Notes: generated from the letters alone by a model not told the origin. A stretch of DNA of 64,000 bases from Planotetraspora silvatica (GCF_016863315.1 NZ_BOOQ01000031.1:146376-210375), one strand, 5' to 3'; positions 8,083 through 17,780 are shown, numbered from the stretch's first letter. Numbers and translations: made by a program.

Positions 8083-9665
8083 CCACCGAGATCGTCATCT
8101 TCGCCGTCCTCTTCCTGATCGTCAGCGGCATGGGCTTCGTGGCCTCCCGCTGGCGGCGGCCCGACGACATCGCCAGCCTGAACGAATGGGGGCTCGGCGG
8201 CCGCAACTTCGGTTCGTGGATCACGTGGTTCCTCGTGGGCGGCGACCTCTACACGGCCTACACGTTCGTGGCGGTGCCCGCCCTGCTGTTCGGGGCCGGC
8301 GCGACGGGCTTCTTCGCCGTGCCGTACACGGTGATCGTCTATCCCCTGGTCATGATCGTGCTGATCCGGCTCTGGTCGGTGTCGCACGTGCACGGGCTCG
8401 TCACCCCAGCCGACTTCGTGCGGGCGAGGTTCGGATCGCCGACCCTGGCCCTTCTCGTCGCCATCACCGGCATCGTCGCGACCATGCCGTACATCGCGCT
8501 CCAGCTCGTCGGCATCGAGGCGGTCCTCAAGACGATGGGGGTGACCGGTGATCTGCCGCTCATCATCGCCTTCGCGATCCTGGCCGCCTACACCTACCAG
8601 TCCGGGCTGCGCGCCCCCGCGCTGATCGCCTTCGTCAAGGACGCGCTCATCTACGTGGTGATCCTCGTGGCGGTCATCTACATCCCGACGCAGCTGGGCG
8701 GCTGGGGATCGATCTTCGACGCGGCCCAGGCCAAGTTCGACAAAACCCCCGCGGCCACCGACGGCATCCTGCTCAACGCCAACAACCAGCTCCAGTACGT
8801 CACGCTCGCGCTGGGTTCGGCGCTGGCGCTGTTCCTCTACCCCCACAGCGTCACGGGCGTCCTGGCCTCCAAGAACCGCGACGTGATCAAACGCAACATG
8901 TCCGCGCTGCCCGCCTACAGCGTGCTGCTGGGCCTGATCGCGCTGCTCGGCTACATGGCCATCGCCGCGGGGGTGACGCCCATCGGCACCGACGTGAACA
9001 CGGTCGTGCCGCAGCTGTTCGACAAGATGTTCCCCGACTGGTTCGCCGGGGTGGCGTTCGCCGCGGTCGGCATCGGTGCGCTCGTACCCGCCGCGATCAT
9101 GTCGATCGCCGCCGCCAACCTGTTCACGAGGAACATCTACCGGGAGTACATCAACCGGGACGCCACGGACGCGCAGCAGGCGTCGGCCAGCAAGATCGCC
9201 TCGCTGGTCGTGAAGGTCGGCGCCGTGCTGTTCATCCTGCTCATCGATCCGCAGTTCTCGATCGACCTGCAGCTGATCGGCGGCGTCATCATCCTCCAGA
9301 CGCTTCCGTCCGTCGCCCTCGGGCTGTTCACCCGCTGGTTCCACCGGGCCGGCCTGATCGCCGGATGGATCGCCGGCATGGGGGCGGGCATGCTGATGCT
9401 CTACAACGTCGCCAACCCCGCGACCCACCACGACCACTTCGGCGGTTCGGCGTTCGCCCTGTCCAAGCTGGGCCTGGACACCAAGATGACGATCTACGCC
9501 GGCTTCCTCGCGCTCGCCGTCAACCTGATCGTCGCGCTGCTCGGCACGGTCATCGCCAAGTCCGCCAAGGTCGTCGACGGTCCCGACGCCACCCGTACGG
9601 ACGACTACACGGCCGACCAGGGCGACCCCCGCGTCCACGACCTGGAGGTCACCAGCTCCACGTGA
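8079..9665 (+). CDS. mctP: Sodium:solute symporter, monocarboxylate uptake (MctP-like)
   Basis: A 528-residue secondary transporter of the SSS family with about 13 membrane helices. The start region has the family look WRRPDDIASLNEWGLGGRNF. The helices carry the conserved GLRAPALIAFVKD and LYPHSVTGVLASKNRDVIKRN blocks that mark the MctP/YhjB subgroup transporting lactate, pyruvate and other monocarboxylates. The short DUF3311 gene overlaps its start by four bases. A strong GC hairpin follows downstream. Substrate assignment rests on subgroup resemblance and on the DUF3311 neighbour, not on direct evidence. Confidence 0.88.
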   Translation: MTTEIVIFAVLFLIVSGMGFVASRWRRPDDIASLNEWGLGGRNFGSWITWFLVGGDLYTAYTFVAVPALLFGAGATGFFAVPYTVIVYPLVMIVLIRLWSVSHVHGLVTPADFVRARFGSPTLALLVAITGIVATMPYIALQLVGIEAVLKTMGVTGDLPLIIAFAILAAYTYQSGLRAPALIAFVKDALIYVVILVAVIYIPTQLGGWGSIFDAAQAKFDKTPAATDGILLNANNQLQYVTLALGSALALFLYPHSVTGVLASKNRDVIKRNMSALPAYSVLLGLIALLGYMAIAAGVTPIGTDVNTVVPQLFDKMFPDWFAGVAFAAVGIGALVPAAIMSIAAANLFTRNIYREYINRDATDAQQASASKIASLVVKVGAVLFILLIDPQFSIDLQLIGGVIILQTLPSVALGLFTRWFHRAGLIAGWIAGMGAGMLMLYNVANPATHHDHFGGSAFALSKLGLDTKMTIYAGFLALAVNLIVALLGTVIAKSAKVVDGPDATRTDDYTADQGDPRVHDLEVTSST

Positions 9666-9697
9666 GGCCGCATGTGACGGCCGCCTGACATCCGGCG

Positions 9698-9729
9698 CGG
9701 CCCGGTGACCTGGACGGGTCACCGGGCCG
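9698..9729 (+). terminator. GC-rich terminator hairpin after mctP
   Basis: CGGCCCGGTGACC at 9698-9710 is perfectly inverted at 9717-9729 with a 6-base loop, 33 bases after the symporter stop. There is no U-tract, as is usual for actinobacterial intrinsic terminators. Confidence 0.75.
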
Positions 9730-9903
9730 TCCTCGCCCCGGTGGCCTTCGGCACGCCCGGGTGAAGGGCCGCCTGTCCCGGGTCGGCGAGTGACTGTCAC
9801 ATCCTCCGGGGCGAAATCGTCTTCCCTACTGTGTCCCCGCAAGCTCAAAGTGGCGTAAAAAGGGCACGCACCTAGGGGCAACCGATTCCGGGACCAGGAG
9901 AGC

Positions 9904-11220
9904 ATGAGCATGGCTGAACGGCAGAGAGTGGTCGTCGTCGGAGGCGGTTTCGCGGGCTTCACCGCCGCCAGGACCCTTGCCCGGATCACGCGGGGGACGG
10001 CGGAGATCGTCCTGATCAACCCGACCGACTACTTCCTCTACCTCCCACTGTTGCCGGAGGTCGCCGCCGGGATCCTCGACCCGCGCAAGGTCGCGATCCC
10101 GTTGTCCGGCAACTGCCCGGGCGTACGGCACCTGCTCGCCACCGTGAACTCCGTCGACGTGCAGGCCCGGAGGTTGACCTGCACCGACCCGGAGGGAAGC
10201 TCCCGGGAGCTCGAGTACGACCGGCTGGTGCTCGCGGTGGGCAGCGTCAACAAGCTGCTCCCCATCCCGGGGGTGGCCGACCACGCCCACGGGTTCCGCA
10301 GCATCGGCGAGGCTCTCTACCTGCGCGATCACCTCATCCGGCAGATCGAGCTCGCCGACGCCTCCGACGATCCGGAGGAGCGCAGGGCCCGCTGCACGTT
10401 CGTCGTCGTCGGCGCCGGATACACCGGCACCGAGGTCGCGGCCCAGGGCCAGCTGCTCACCCGGGACGCTCGCCGGCACCGGCCGGGCCTGAGCGACCAG
10501 CCGCTCCGCTGGATCCTCGCCGACCTCGCCCCGCGCATCCTGCCCGAGCTCGACGAGCACCTGTCCCGGACGGCGCAGCGGACCCTGCTCAAGCGCGGGA
10601 TGGAGATCCGCACCGGCACGAGCGTGTCCGAGGCGACCGCCGAGGGGGTCAAGCTCTCCGACGGCGAGTTCGTGCCGACCCGGTCGCTCATCTGGTGCGT
10701 GGGCGTGCGACCGGATCCCTTCGTCGAGTCACTGGGCCTGCCCACGGAGAAGGGCCGTCTGCTGACGGACGAGTACCTGAACGTCCCCGGCCATCCGGAG
10801 ATCTTCGCCTGCGGGGACGCCGCGGCGGTGCCGGACCTCACCAACCCCGGCCAGTACACCGCGATGACCGCCCAGCACGCCTCCCGTCAGGGCAAACGCG
10901 TCGCGCACAACGTCGCCGCCTCCCTCGGCACGGGCAGGCGGGAGCCGTACAAGCACGGCGACCTCGGGTTCGTCGTCGACCTGGGCGGCGTCAAGGCGGC
11001 GGCCAACCCGCTGGGCGTGCCGCTGTCCGGCCTCCCGGCGAAGGCCGTCACCCGGGGGTACCACCTGCTCGCCGTGCCGGGCGGCCGGGCGCGCATCGCC
11101 GGCAACTGGCTTCTCGACGCGCTGCTGCCCCGGCAGACGGTGCAGCTCGACCTGGTGCACGGCCAGGCCGTCCCGCTCGCCGGAACCACTCCGGAACGGC
11201 CCGACGAACCCACCGGCTGA
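9904..11220 (+). CDS. NAD(P)/FAD-dependent oxidoreductase, type II NADH dehydrogenase-like
   Basis: A 438-residue flavoprotein that likely passes electrons from NADH to quinone at the membrane face without pumping protons. The FAD dinucleotide-binding motif is VVVVGGGFAGFTAA near the N-terminus, and a second Rossmann motif, FVVVGAGYTGTEVA, binds NAD(P)H in the middle. The FAD-contacting ACGDAAAVPD block follows, with TAQHASRQGKRVA, the Q/H motif seen in NDH-2. Two in-frame ATGs (9904 and 9910) follow the ribosome-binding site AGGAG; the first is used here. It is monocistronic. A broader 'pyridine nucleotide-disulfide oxidoreductase' role is the alternative. Confidence 0.85.
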   Translation: MSMAERQRVVVVGGGFAGFTAARTLARITRGTAEIVLINPTDYFLYLPLLPEVAAGILDPRKVAIPLSGNCPGVRHLLATVNSVDVQARRLTCTDPEGSSRELEYDRLVLAVGSVNKLLPIPGVADHAHGFRSIGEALYLRDHLIRQIELADASDDPEERRARCTFVVVGAGYTGTEVAAQGQLLTRDARRHRPGLSDQPLRWILADLAPRILPELDEHLSRTAQRTLLKRGMEIRTGTSVSEATAEGVKLSDGEFVPTRSLIWCVGVRPDPFVESLGLPTEKGRLLTDEYLNVPGHPEIFACGDAAAVPDLTNPGQYTAMTAQHASRQGKRVAHNVAASLGTGRREPYKHGDLGFVVDLGGVKAAANPLGVPLSGLPAKAVTRGYHLLAVPGGRARIAGNWLLDALLPRQTVQLDLVHGQAVPLAGTTPERPDEPTG

Positions 11221-11309
11221 CCCCTGTCCTCGCGTAAACGATCGACGGCGCGCCGACTCCGGTAGTGTGCGCGACGCGGACGTTCCACCCAGGCGAGGAG
11301 GTGGCGAAA

Positions 11310-12950
11310 GTGGACGAGGCGGGCGCGCCACTGGTGCCGGGATACGAGGTGCTCGGCCTCCTCGGCCAGGGCGGGTTCGGCGTCGTCTACCGGGCCAGGC
11401 AACTCGCGGTGGGCCGAGAGGTCGCCCTGAAGATCGACAACCGGGTGCTGGTCTCCGAGCGAGACCAGCGGCGGTTCATGCGCGAGGTGACGGCGGCCGG
11501 CGCCCTGTCGGGGCACCCCCACGTAGCCGACATCTACGACGCGGGCATGCTCCCCGACGGCCGGCCGTACATGGTGCTGGAACTGTGCCCCGGCGGATCG
11601 CTGGCGGACCAGCTGAAGCGCAACGGCCCGCTGGGCGTCCACGAGGTCCGTGACATCGGGATCAAGATCGCCGACGCGCTGGCCGCCGCCCACGCGAACG
11701 GAGTGCTGCACCGGGACGTCAAGCCGGCCAACATCCTGATCAACTCCTACGGGATGGTGGCCCTGACCGACTTCGGGCTGGCCACACGGCCGGGGGGCGA
11801 TCCCGCGCGGAGCGAGATGTCGGTGACCAGGGACTCGCTCACCCCCGCGTACGCCCCTCCGGAGGCGTTCGACATGACCGAGCCCACCGCCGCCGGGGAC
11901 GTGTACGCGCTGGCCGCCACCCTCTACGCGCTGCTGCAGGGCAGGCCGCCCCGCTTCCCCGAAGGCGGTGTGGTCAACCTCGCGGTGATCATGGTGTTGC
12001 ATCGGCGGCCCATCCCTGAGATCCCCGGCGTTCCGCCGGCGTTGACCGCCGTGCTCAGGCACGGCATGGCCACTGATCCCGCGCAGCGCGTCCAGACCCC
12101 GGCCGAGTTCCGCGACGCGCTGGCCGCCCTGGACGTCGACGGCTCGTCCATGTCCTCCGGATCTCCCCTGTCTTCCGGGTCTTCCGGCGTTCGCGGGGCG
12201 TCGTCGACGGCGGGCCCGGCCGCACCGTCCTACGCCATGAGCGGTCCGGGCGCCGGGCGGCCGTCGGCGGACCCCCAGTCGACGGGGCCGGGTCTGCTCT
12301 CCGAGGCGGGCAGGCCCCACACCGTTCCGTCCGGTCTGCCGTCGGGAGGCATGCGGCAGTCGACGATCTTCGCGGCCGTGGCCGCGGTCTTCGCGCTCCT
12401 GCTCGCCGCCGGGATCGGCGTCCTGATCTTCGACCGTCCCCCCGGACCCCCGCCACCCCGAGCGGGGCAGCCACCCGGCCCGCCGCCGGGGCAGCCCGGA
12501 GGCCCGCCGCCGCCCAACTACGAGGTGCCCGTCACCTCCACCGGTTGCCCGGCCTCCGCCGTCCAGGGGGTGATGGGAGCCGCGTGCGTCGTCAAGCCGG
12601 AGTGCTGGCACGGACTGACGTCGGTCGCGGGGGACACGACCGCGCGGCCCGCGTCCTGCGGCGGCCCGCACTCCTGGGAGACCTTCGCCATCGCGCCCCT
12701 GCCCCTCGACCTGACCACGAGCGACCACGAGTCGGTGGCCAGACACCCCGTCGTGGCGAGCCTGTGCGCCATGGACATCCTGCTCAAATCGCGGCACGGC
12801 GCCGCGGCGAAACTGACACCCGACAGGTGGGAGGTCGACGTACTGCCGCCGAGCGCCGCCCGGTTCGCGGCGGGTTCCCGGGTCTACCGCTGCGTCGGTC
12901 ACGTGGCCGGCAAGGACACGACGGGCAGCGCCTTCGCCGTCCCGAGCTGA
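11310..12950 (+). CDS. Transmembrane serine/threonine protein kinase
   Basis: A Hanks-type kinase with an N-terminal cytoplasmic catalytic domain (about residues 9-270). It shows the glycine loop GQGGFGVVY, the VAI/VAL-K lysine in EVALKID, HRDVKPANIL and the DFG triad. After an unconserved Ser/Gly-rich linker comes one membrane helix (about 350-373), then a Pro-rich stretch and a roughly 140-residue extracytoplasmic domain containing eight Cys residues. That domain is not a PASTA repeat and is probably a disulfide-stabilised sensor of unknown ligand. The GTG at 11310 is preferred because GAGGAG lies 9 bases upstream; the frame is open upstream from a GTG at 11265. No cognate substrate gene is adjacent. 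Confidence 0.87.
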   Translation: MDEAGAPLVPGYEVLGLLGQGGFGVVYRARQLAVGREVALKIDNRVLVSERDQRRFMREVTAAGALSGHPHVADIYDAGMLPDGRPYMVLELCPGGSLADQLKRNGPLGVHEVRDIGIKIADALAAAHANGVLHRDVKPANILINSYGMVALTDFGLATRPGGDPARSEMSVTRDSLTPAYAPPEAFDMTEPTAAGDVYALAATLYALLQGRPPRFPEGGVVNLAVIMVLHRRPIPEIPGVPPALTAVLRHGMATDPAQRVQTPAEFRDALAALDVDGSSMSSGSPLSSGSSGVRGASSTAGPAAPSYAMSGPGAGRPSADPQSTGPGLLSEAGRPHTVPSGLPSGGMRQSTIFAAVAAVFALLLAAGIGVLIFDRPPGPPPPRAGQPPGPPPGQPGGPPPPNYEVPVTSTGCPASAVQGVMGAACVVKPECWHGLTSVAGDTTARPASCGGPHSWETFAIAPLPLDLTTSDHESVARHPVVASLCAMDILLKSRHGAAAKLTPDRWEVDVLPPSAARFAAGSRVYRCVGHVAGKDTTGSAFAVPS

Positions 12951-13049
12951 CCGGGCCGGACGACGGACGAGGCGCGGCCTTCGCCGTCCGAGCCGTCCCG
13001 ACCTGTCCCGAGCCGACCGGGCTGTCCGGGCCGTCCCGGGGACGAACGG

Positions 13050-14513
13050 CTACCGCTGCCGCCCGGCCAGTTCGGTGAGCTCCGCGAGGCCGTCCCTCAG
13101 GTAGTCGATGAGGTCCCAGACATCGGGGACCATCTCCCTGTCGACGACGATGCCGAAGTCGATCCGGCCGTCGTAGGAGAACACCGTGATGTTGATCCCG
13201 CCGCTCACATCGGTGATCACCGACATCGGGTACTGGGCCAGCACCCGGCCGCCGCAGATGTAGAGCGGCGACTGGGGCCCCGGAACGTTGGAGATGAGCA
13301 GGTTCACCGCGGGAGCCGTACGGGATGCGAGCCGGAAGGCCGAGCGGTTGGCGAGCGCGCTCAGCGCGGCCGGCATGGCCTGGCTGAACTCCAGGAGCCA
13401 CGTCGCCGGAGCCGCCGCGAACCGTTCCTTCACGAGCTTCATGGCCTGGTTGACCGACTTGAGGCGCTCCTCCGGGTCGGCGACGTCGGTCGGGATCGTC
13501 GTCATCGCCAGCATGACCTCGTTGGCGAGGGAGTCGTCGGGCAGTTGCCCCCGGGTCGAGATGGGGATGCCGGCGACCAGCGGCAGGCGGGGCAGCTCGT
13601 CTCGTTTGTCCAGCCAGCGCCGCAGGGCCGTCGCGCACAGCGCCAGCACGACGTCGTTGACGGTGACGCCGAAGGCGTTCTTGACGTGCTTGACCTCCGC
13701 CAGCGGAAGCGCCCCGAAGGCGAACCTGCGGTGTTCGGACACCCGGCCGGAGAACGGCGTGCGCGGCACCGACATCCGCGGCAGTCCCGGCAGGTCGGTG
13801 CCGCCGCGGATCAGGCGGGCCAGCAGCCCGGCGCCTGGGATCTGGGAGACGATCGGCACCTCGTCCAGCCTCGACACGGCCTCGCCGAAGAACCGCATCA
13901 GGGCCAGCGGGTTGTCCAGAACCCGGGCGACACCCCTGATGATCATCTCGAGGGGTTCGGGAGCGCGCTCGGCCGACTTCCAGACCGGCACGTCGGGCGC
14001 GTCGTCCGCCGGCGGGACCTCGCGCGGCTCCGGCGTGAAGTCCATGAGAGCCGCCAGCACCTCGGCGCCGGTCACGCCGTCGACGGCCGAGTGGTGCACC
14101 TTGGTGTAGACGGCCACCCGTCCGCCCGCGAGCCCGTGGATCAGGTAGAGCTCCCAGAGCGGGCGCCGCCGGTCGAGCCGCCTGCTGTGCAGCCGGGCGG
14201 CCTGGGCGGCGAGCTGGTGGTCGCTGCCCGGCGGCGCCAGCGCGAGTTCGCGGACGTGGTAGTCGAAGTCGACCTCCTCGTCCTCCGCCCAGTAGGGGTG
14301 ATCGAGCCCCAGCGGCACCTCCACCAGGCGGCGGCGCAGCGGCGGGGCGAGGTGGAGCCGGTCGCGGAGCAGGCCGACCAGATCGTCCCGGGTGATCACT
14401 CCCCCGGGGGCGGTCGACGGGTCGAGGATGGTGAGCCCCGCGATGTGCGCGAGGTTCGTGGCCGTCTCGAAGTTGAGGAACTGCGCGTCGAGGGCGCTGA
14501 GCTGCCGTCCCAT
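13050..14513 (-). CDS. Wax ester synthase / diacylglycerol acyltransferase (WS/DGAT family)
   Basis: A 487-residue O-acyltransferase that makes triacylglycerol or wax ester from acyl-CoA. The catalytic motif HHSAVDG is at residues 140-146. The family blocks PLWELYLIHGL and NDVVLALCATALRRWL and the C-terminal NVPGPQSPLYICGGRV are all visible, and the length is typical. It begins MGRQLSALDAQFLNFET, the standard N-terminus of the family. It is convergent with the kinase gene and has no partner. In actinomycetes these enzymes store carbon as lipid; which acceptor alcohol is used cannot be inferred. Confidence 0.92.
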   Translation of the reverse strand: MGRQLSALDAQFLNFETATNLAHIAGLTILDPSTAPGGVITRDDLVGLLRDRLHLAPPLRRRLVEVPLGLDHPYWAEDEEVDFDYHVRELALAPPGSDHQLAAQAARLHSRRLDRRRPLWELYLIHGLAGGRVAVYTKVHHSAVDGVTGAEVLAALMDFTPEPREVPPADDAPDVPVWKSAERAPEPLEMIIRGVARVLDNPLALMRFFGEAVSRLDEVPIVSQIPGAGLLARLIRGGTDLPGLPRMSVPRTPFSGRVSEHRRFAFGALPLAEVKHVKNAFGVTVNDVVLALCATALRRWLDKRDELPRLPLVAGIPISTRGQLPDDSLANEVMLAMTTIPTDVADPEERLKSVNQAMKLVKERFAAAPATWLLEFSQAMPAALSALANRSAFRLASRTAPAVNLLISNVPGPQSPLYICGGRVLAQYPMSVITDVSGGINITVFSYDGRIDFGIVVDREMVPDVWDLIDYLRDGLAELTELAGRQR

Positions 14514-14619
14514 GACCTACTCCCTGCCCCGAAATCCGGCCTTGGACCGCCGCCGCACCACGCCCGTCCCCGGATGGTGAAATCAGAGGACGAGCGTGGT
14601 GCGGGCGGCGGTCGCCAGC

Positions 14620-17079
14620 CTAGACGCGCAGCAGGAAGATCTGCTGGGTGCCGTCCCGCTGGGTGCGGGTGGCCCGCCGATCGCTGGTGAAGACCACGAA
14701 GCCGTCGCCCGCGGACGGGAAGGTGCCGTTGCCGAGGGTGCTGAGCTGCACCGGCGCCGTCCATCCCGTGCTCCGGTCGAGCCGGGACGTGAAGACCTTC
14801 CACCGCCAGTCGGCGGAGCGGGTGTCGTACCAGACCGCATGGACGGAGCCGTCCGAACCCTGGCTCAGGCTGGGACGCTGGCTCATCGCGTCCGGGTTCA
14901 GCCCGACCGGCTCGGACGCCGACCAGGTCCTGCCCCCATCGGCCGACCGGCTGGCGCGCAGGGACAGGTTCGCCCCCGAGCTCTGCAGCTTCTTGGTCTC
15001 CCACATGATCACGAACGTCCCGTCGCGGTCACCGGCGATGCTGGGATGCCGGTCCGCCGCGTTCGTCGCGGCGCTCACCTGTACGGGCGTCGTCCAGCCG
15101 CGCCCCTTGGCGTCCCGGACGCTCGCCACGATCTGCCAGTTGTCCGGGTCCGTGCCACCACCGGCGGGCTGGCCGGCCGGCGGGGTGTGCCCCGTCCACA
15201 GCGGGTCGGGGTCGAACCGGTTGTCCTGCCAGGTCACGACGACGCTCTCGTCCCGGCCGACGGCGATCGCGGGGAACAGTGAGGCCGGGTAACGCGGCGA
15301 CCGCGCGTCCGTGGCGGGCGTGCCCGCGGTGACGGTCTTGCCCGGCGCCGACAGGTTGACGGGAGCCTTGTCGACGCCGATCACCTGCGCGTAGACGTCG
15401 AACGCGCCGCCGTCGTTGTCGGCCCAGGCGACGACGGCGTGCCTGCCGTCCAGGACCGACACCGCGGGGTGGATCGCCCGGCCCTGGGTGTCGGTGAGGC
15501 GGACGGCCGGCTCGAAGGAACGCCCGCCGTTCCGGCTGTGGCGCAGGAAGATCTGCGACCGGTGCGGCCGTTCCTGGCCCCGCGAGTCCTGCCACACGAC
15601 CCAGACGTCGTCGCCCGACGCCGCCACCCGCGGGGAGCAGGCGGTGGGTGAGCCCGCCGACAGTTCCAGCGTGTGGGCCGAGTGCCCGTGCGACTCCACC
15701 CGGCGGTAGACGACCGAGGTCCGGTGGTCGTGGTGCACCTGGGCGACGACATGGGCGACCCCGCCGTGCCCGGCGACGTCGGCGAAGCCCGCGAACTCAC
15801 CGGTCTCACCGAGCACCAGGGACGCCCGGTCGTCGCGGGTCTCGGCAGGGGGAAGGGCGATCTCCGGAGCCGGTACGGCCGGCACCTTCAGGGAGACGAA
15901 CACCGGCGAGGTGGCCGCCCGCAACTGGTCGGGGAGCGTCGGGTCGGCGTCCACCCCCGACGGGTCGCCCGGTGCGCGGACCTCGGCCCGGAACCAGTTG
16001 TGCGTGCCGTCGAGGGTGAAGGGGACGAGATACGTCTGGTCGGCCGAGCCGGGGGTGAAGGTCGCCAGCGGGCCGGCCGTACGGCCAGGGGACGCGTAGA
16101 CGAGAACCTTGGCGCCGGCGCCGCCGCGGATGCGTACGCGCAGACGGGCCTTCTTCGGCAGACGGCGGTCACGCACGATCACCTCGTCTCCCCCGATGGC
16201 CTCGAACACGCCGTCACCGTCGACGTCGGCCTCGATCGTGACGAACGCCCCCTGGGGGGTGGCCGAGACCGCCGTGCGCCCGGCGCGGATCGCGTCGAGG
16301 ATCCCGCGCACCGAGCGTTCGGCCGCGAACACCCAGGTGGTCGGCTGGCCGGGGCTCGCCTTTCCCCACACCTCGCGGAAGTGGCAGTCGCTCGCCCCGA
16401 CCGCGCCGAAGCGGAACCCCTTGTTCCACCGGTTCTCGGCGTAGTCGATCTCGGCGTCCGGGTCGGAGGCGACGTTCCACACCTCGACCGTGTTCACGCC
16501 CTGAGCGCTGGCGTTGTCGTTGGGACCCGCTTCGCGGGTGTACTCGCCGTCGTCGGGGTGGGCCGTCCCCCACGACGCGTCCTGCGCGTGCGCGTCCCAG
16601 ATCGACTGCTGCACGTGCCGGAACGTCGCGGAGCCGGGCGGGTTGACCCCGTCCACGATCGTGTCGACCGCTCCGAGGACGGTGGCGTGCGGGGAGCCGT
16701 TCGCCTCCTCCCCGGGGATCAGGAGCAGCTTCGACGAGTGCCACTGGGGGTCCCAGTGCTGGTCGTAGGTGCGGTGGTCGGTCAGCGGCAGGAAGTCCAG
16801 CCCGACCCGCTCCGCCTCGCCGATCTGGTCGCTGACGGGGAGGTTCCCCGGCAGAGCCTGCTTGGACGTCTGGCGGGGGAGGCTGCCGTCGGCCGAGTGG
16901 TCGTCGTGCGCGTGAGTCTCTCCCGCCAGCCACTCCCCTCGCGGCGCCGCCTTCTTCGACTGTGCGGAGGCCGTCGACTGAGTGGACGCGGCCTGTGCGG
17001 CCGTCTGCTCCACGGACAGTCCGGCGGCCGCGACCGCCGTTCCTCCCACGACGATGAACCGCCTTCTGTTCAGCTCCAT
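14620..17079 (-). CDS. Tat-exported CehA/McbA-type metallohydrolase with Asp-box propeller
   Basis: An 819-residue secreted protein. The ATG used begins MELNRRRFIVVGG, a twin-arginine signal with a hydrophobic core and an AQA cleavage region, preceded by GGGGAA; an upstream ATG in frame would bury this signal. Residues of about 50-350 form a PHP-like metal-dependent domain: GETHAHDDHSADGSLP (H-x-H), LPLTDHRTYD, PGEEANG and ASDCHFREVWG are the expected ligand strands of the CehA/McbA family (carbaryl hydrolase relatives). The second half holds several Asp-box repeats (S-x-D/N-G-G-x-x-F/W, for example SRNGGRSF and SADGGRTW), predicting a sialidase-like beta-propeller. Substrate unknown; possibly a polymer or phosphoester bound by the propeller. 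Confidence 0.82.
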   Translation of the reverse strand: MELNRRRFIVVGGTAVAAAGLSVEQTAAQAASTQSTASAQSKKAAPRGEWLAGETHAHDDHSADGSLPRQTSKQALPGNLPVSDQIGEAERVGLDFLPLTDHRTYDQHWDPQWHSSKLLLIPGEEANGSPHATVLGAVDTIVDGVNPPGSATFRHVQQSIWDAHAQDASWGTAHPDDGEYTREAGPNDNASAQGVNTVEVWNVASDPDAEIDYAENRWNKGFRFGAVGASDCHFREVWGKASPGQPTTWVFAAERSVRGILDAIRAGRTAVSATPQGAFVTIEADVDGDGVFEAIGGDEVIVRDRRLPKKARLRVRIRGGAGAKVLVYASPGRTAGPLATFTPGSADQTYLVPFTLDGTHNWFRAEVRAPGDPSGVDADPTLPDQLRAATSPVFVSLKVPAVPAPEIALPPAETRDDRASLVLGETGEFAGFADVAGHGGVAHVVAQVHHDHRTSVVYRRVESHGHSAHTLELSAGSPTACSPRVAASGDDVWVVWQDSRGQERPHRSQIFLRHSRNGGRSFEPAVRLTDTQGRAIHPAVSVLDGRHAVVAWADNDGGAFDVYAQVIGVDKAPVNLSAPGKTVTAGTPATDARSPRYPASLFPAIAVGRDESVVVTWQDNRFDPDPLWTGHTPPAGQPAGGGTDPDNWQIVASVRDAKGRGWTTPVQVSAATNAADRHPSIAGDRDGTFVIMWETKKLQSSGANLSLRASRSADGGRTWSASEPVGLNPDAMSQRPSLSQGSDGSVHAVWYDTRSADWRWKVFTSRLDRSTGWTAPVQLSTLGNGTFPSAGDGFVVFTSDRRATRTQRDGTQQIFLLRV

Positions 17080-17226
17080 TGACGTTCCCCATCTGTTGCC
17101 GGCGCCGAGGTGATCCCGGAGTGAAACCCGTCGAACGCTAGCCAGCTCTCTCCCGTCCCAGCTGAATGCCACCAAAATCCTGAATGTCCGATTTATTAAT
17201 CACTAGGACACCCCCACCCCCTCGTC

Positions 17227-17780
17227 GTGATCATGCACAGGTTCGTGATCAAGCGCCTTGAGCTGCCCCCACCCCGAGCGTGATCATGCACGGGTTCGGG
17301 GAAGTGCCCGCTGACCTGCTCATTCACGTTTCGTGATCATGCACACGTTCTGAATCAGCATCCTCGACCTGCGGCGATGTCGTCCGTGACCATGCACGGA
17401 GTCCTCGATGTGGCCCCGAGCGGGCGAAACGATGCTCGTGATCATGCGATCCACGCTGCGGCCCGGCCGCCGCATGGGCTCCCGATTCATCGCGGCGAAC
17501 GCGCACGCCGCAGAGCTACGGCCGCTCCGCCGTACTCATGCACGGCCCTGATCCAGATCGGAGCAGGCAGGCCGATCGCCCAGCCGTACATGATCACGAG
17601 CGTGGGAAGCGCAGGCCAGGCGGCGCATTCCCGAAACCGTACATGATCACGGCCGAACAACACCAGGCCAAGGCCCATGATCACGAACCTGTGCATGATC
17701 ACGAAACATGAAGCGGGAGGTCGGTGGGCACTTCTCCGAACCTGTGCATGATCACGGCGGGAAAGGGTGTGCATGATCAC
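17227..17780. repeat. 53-bp two-box repeat array 2, inverted halves
   Basis: The same repeat family as the array ten kilobases to the left. Forward cores start at 17227, 17280, 17333, 17386 (GTGACCATGCAC variant) and 17438, spaced 53, 53, 53 and 52 bp. Reverse cores end at 17597, 17650, 17702, 17755 and 17780, with an additional partial core ending at 17684. Box 2 (GACCTGC/GAGCTGC) is again at positions 34-40 of the forward units. The two halves face each other around a poorly conserved centre near 17491-17545. The array fills the gap between the CehA-like gene and a DUF3592 gene, and its last core supplies the DUF3592 stop codon. Confidence 0.88.

Noticed and set aside
9448..10019. Long minus-strand frames opposite mctP and NADH dehydrogenase
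   Set aside because: Antisense shadows rich in Gly, Asp, Arg and His; no motif or start signal.
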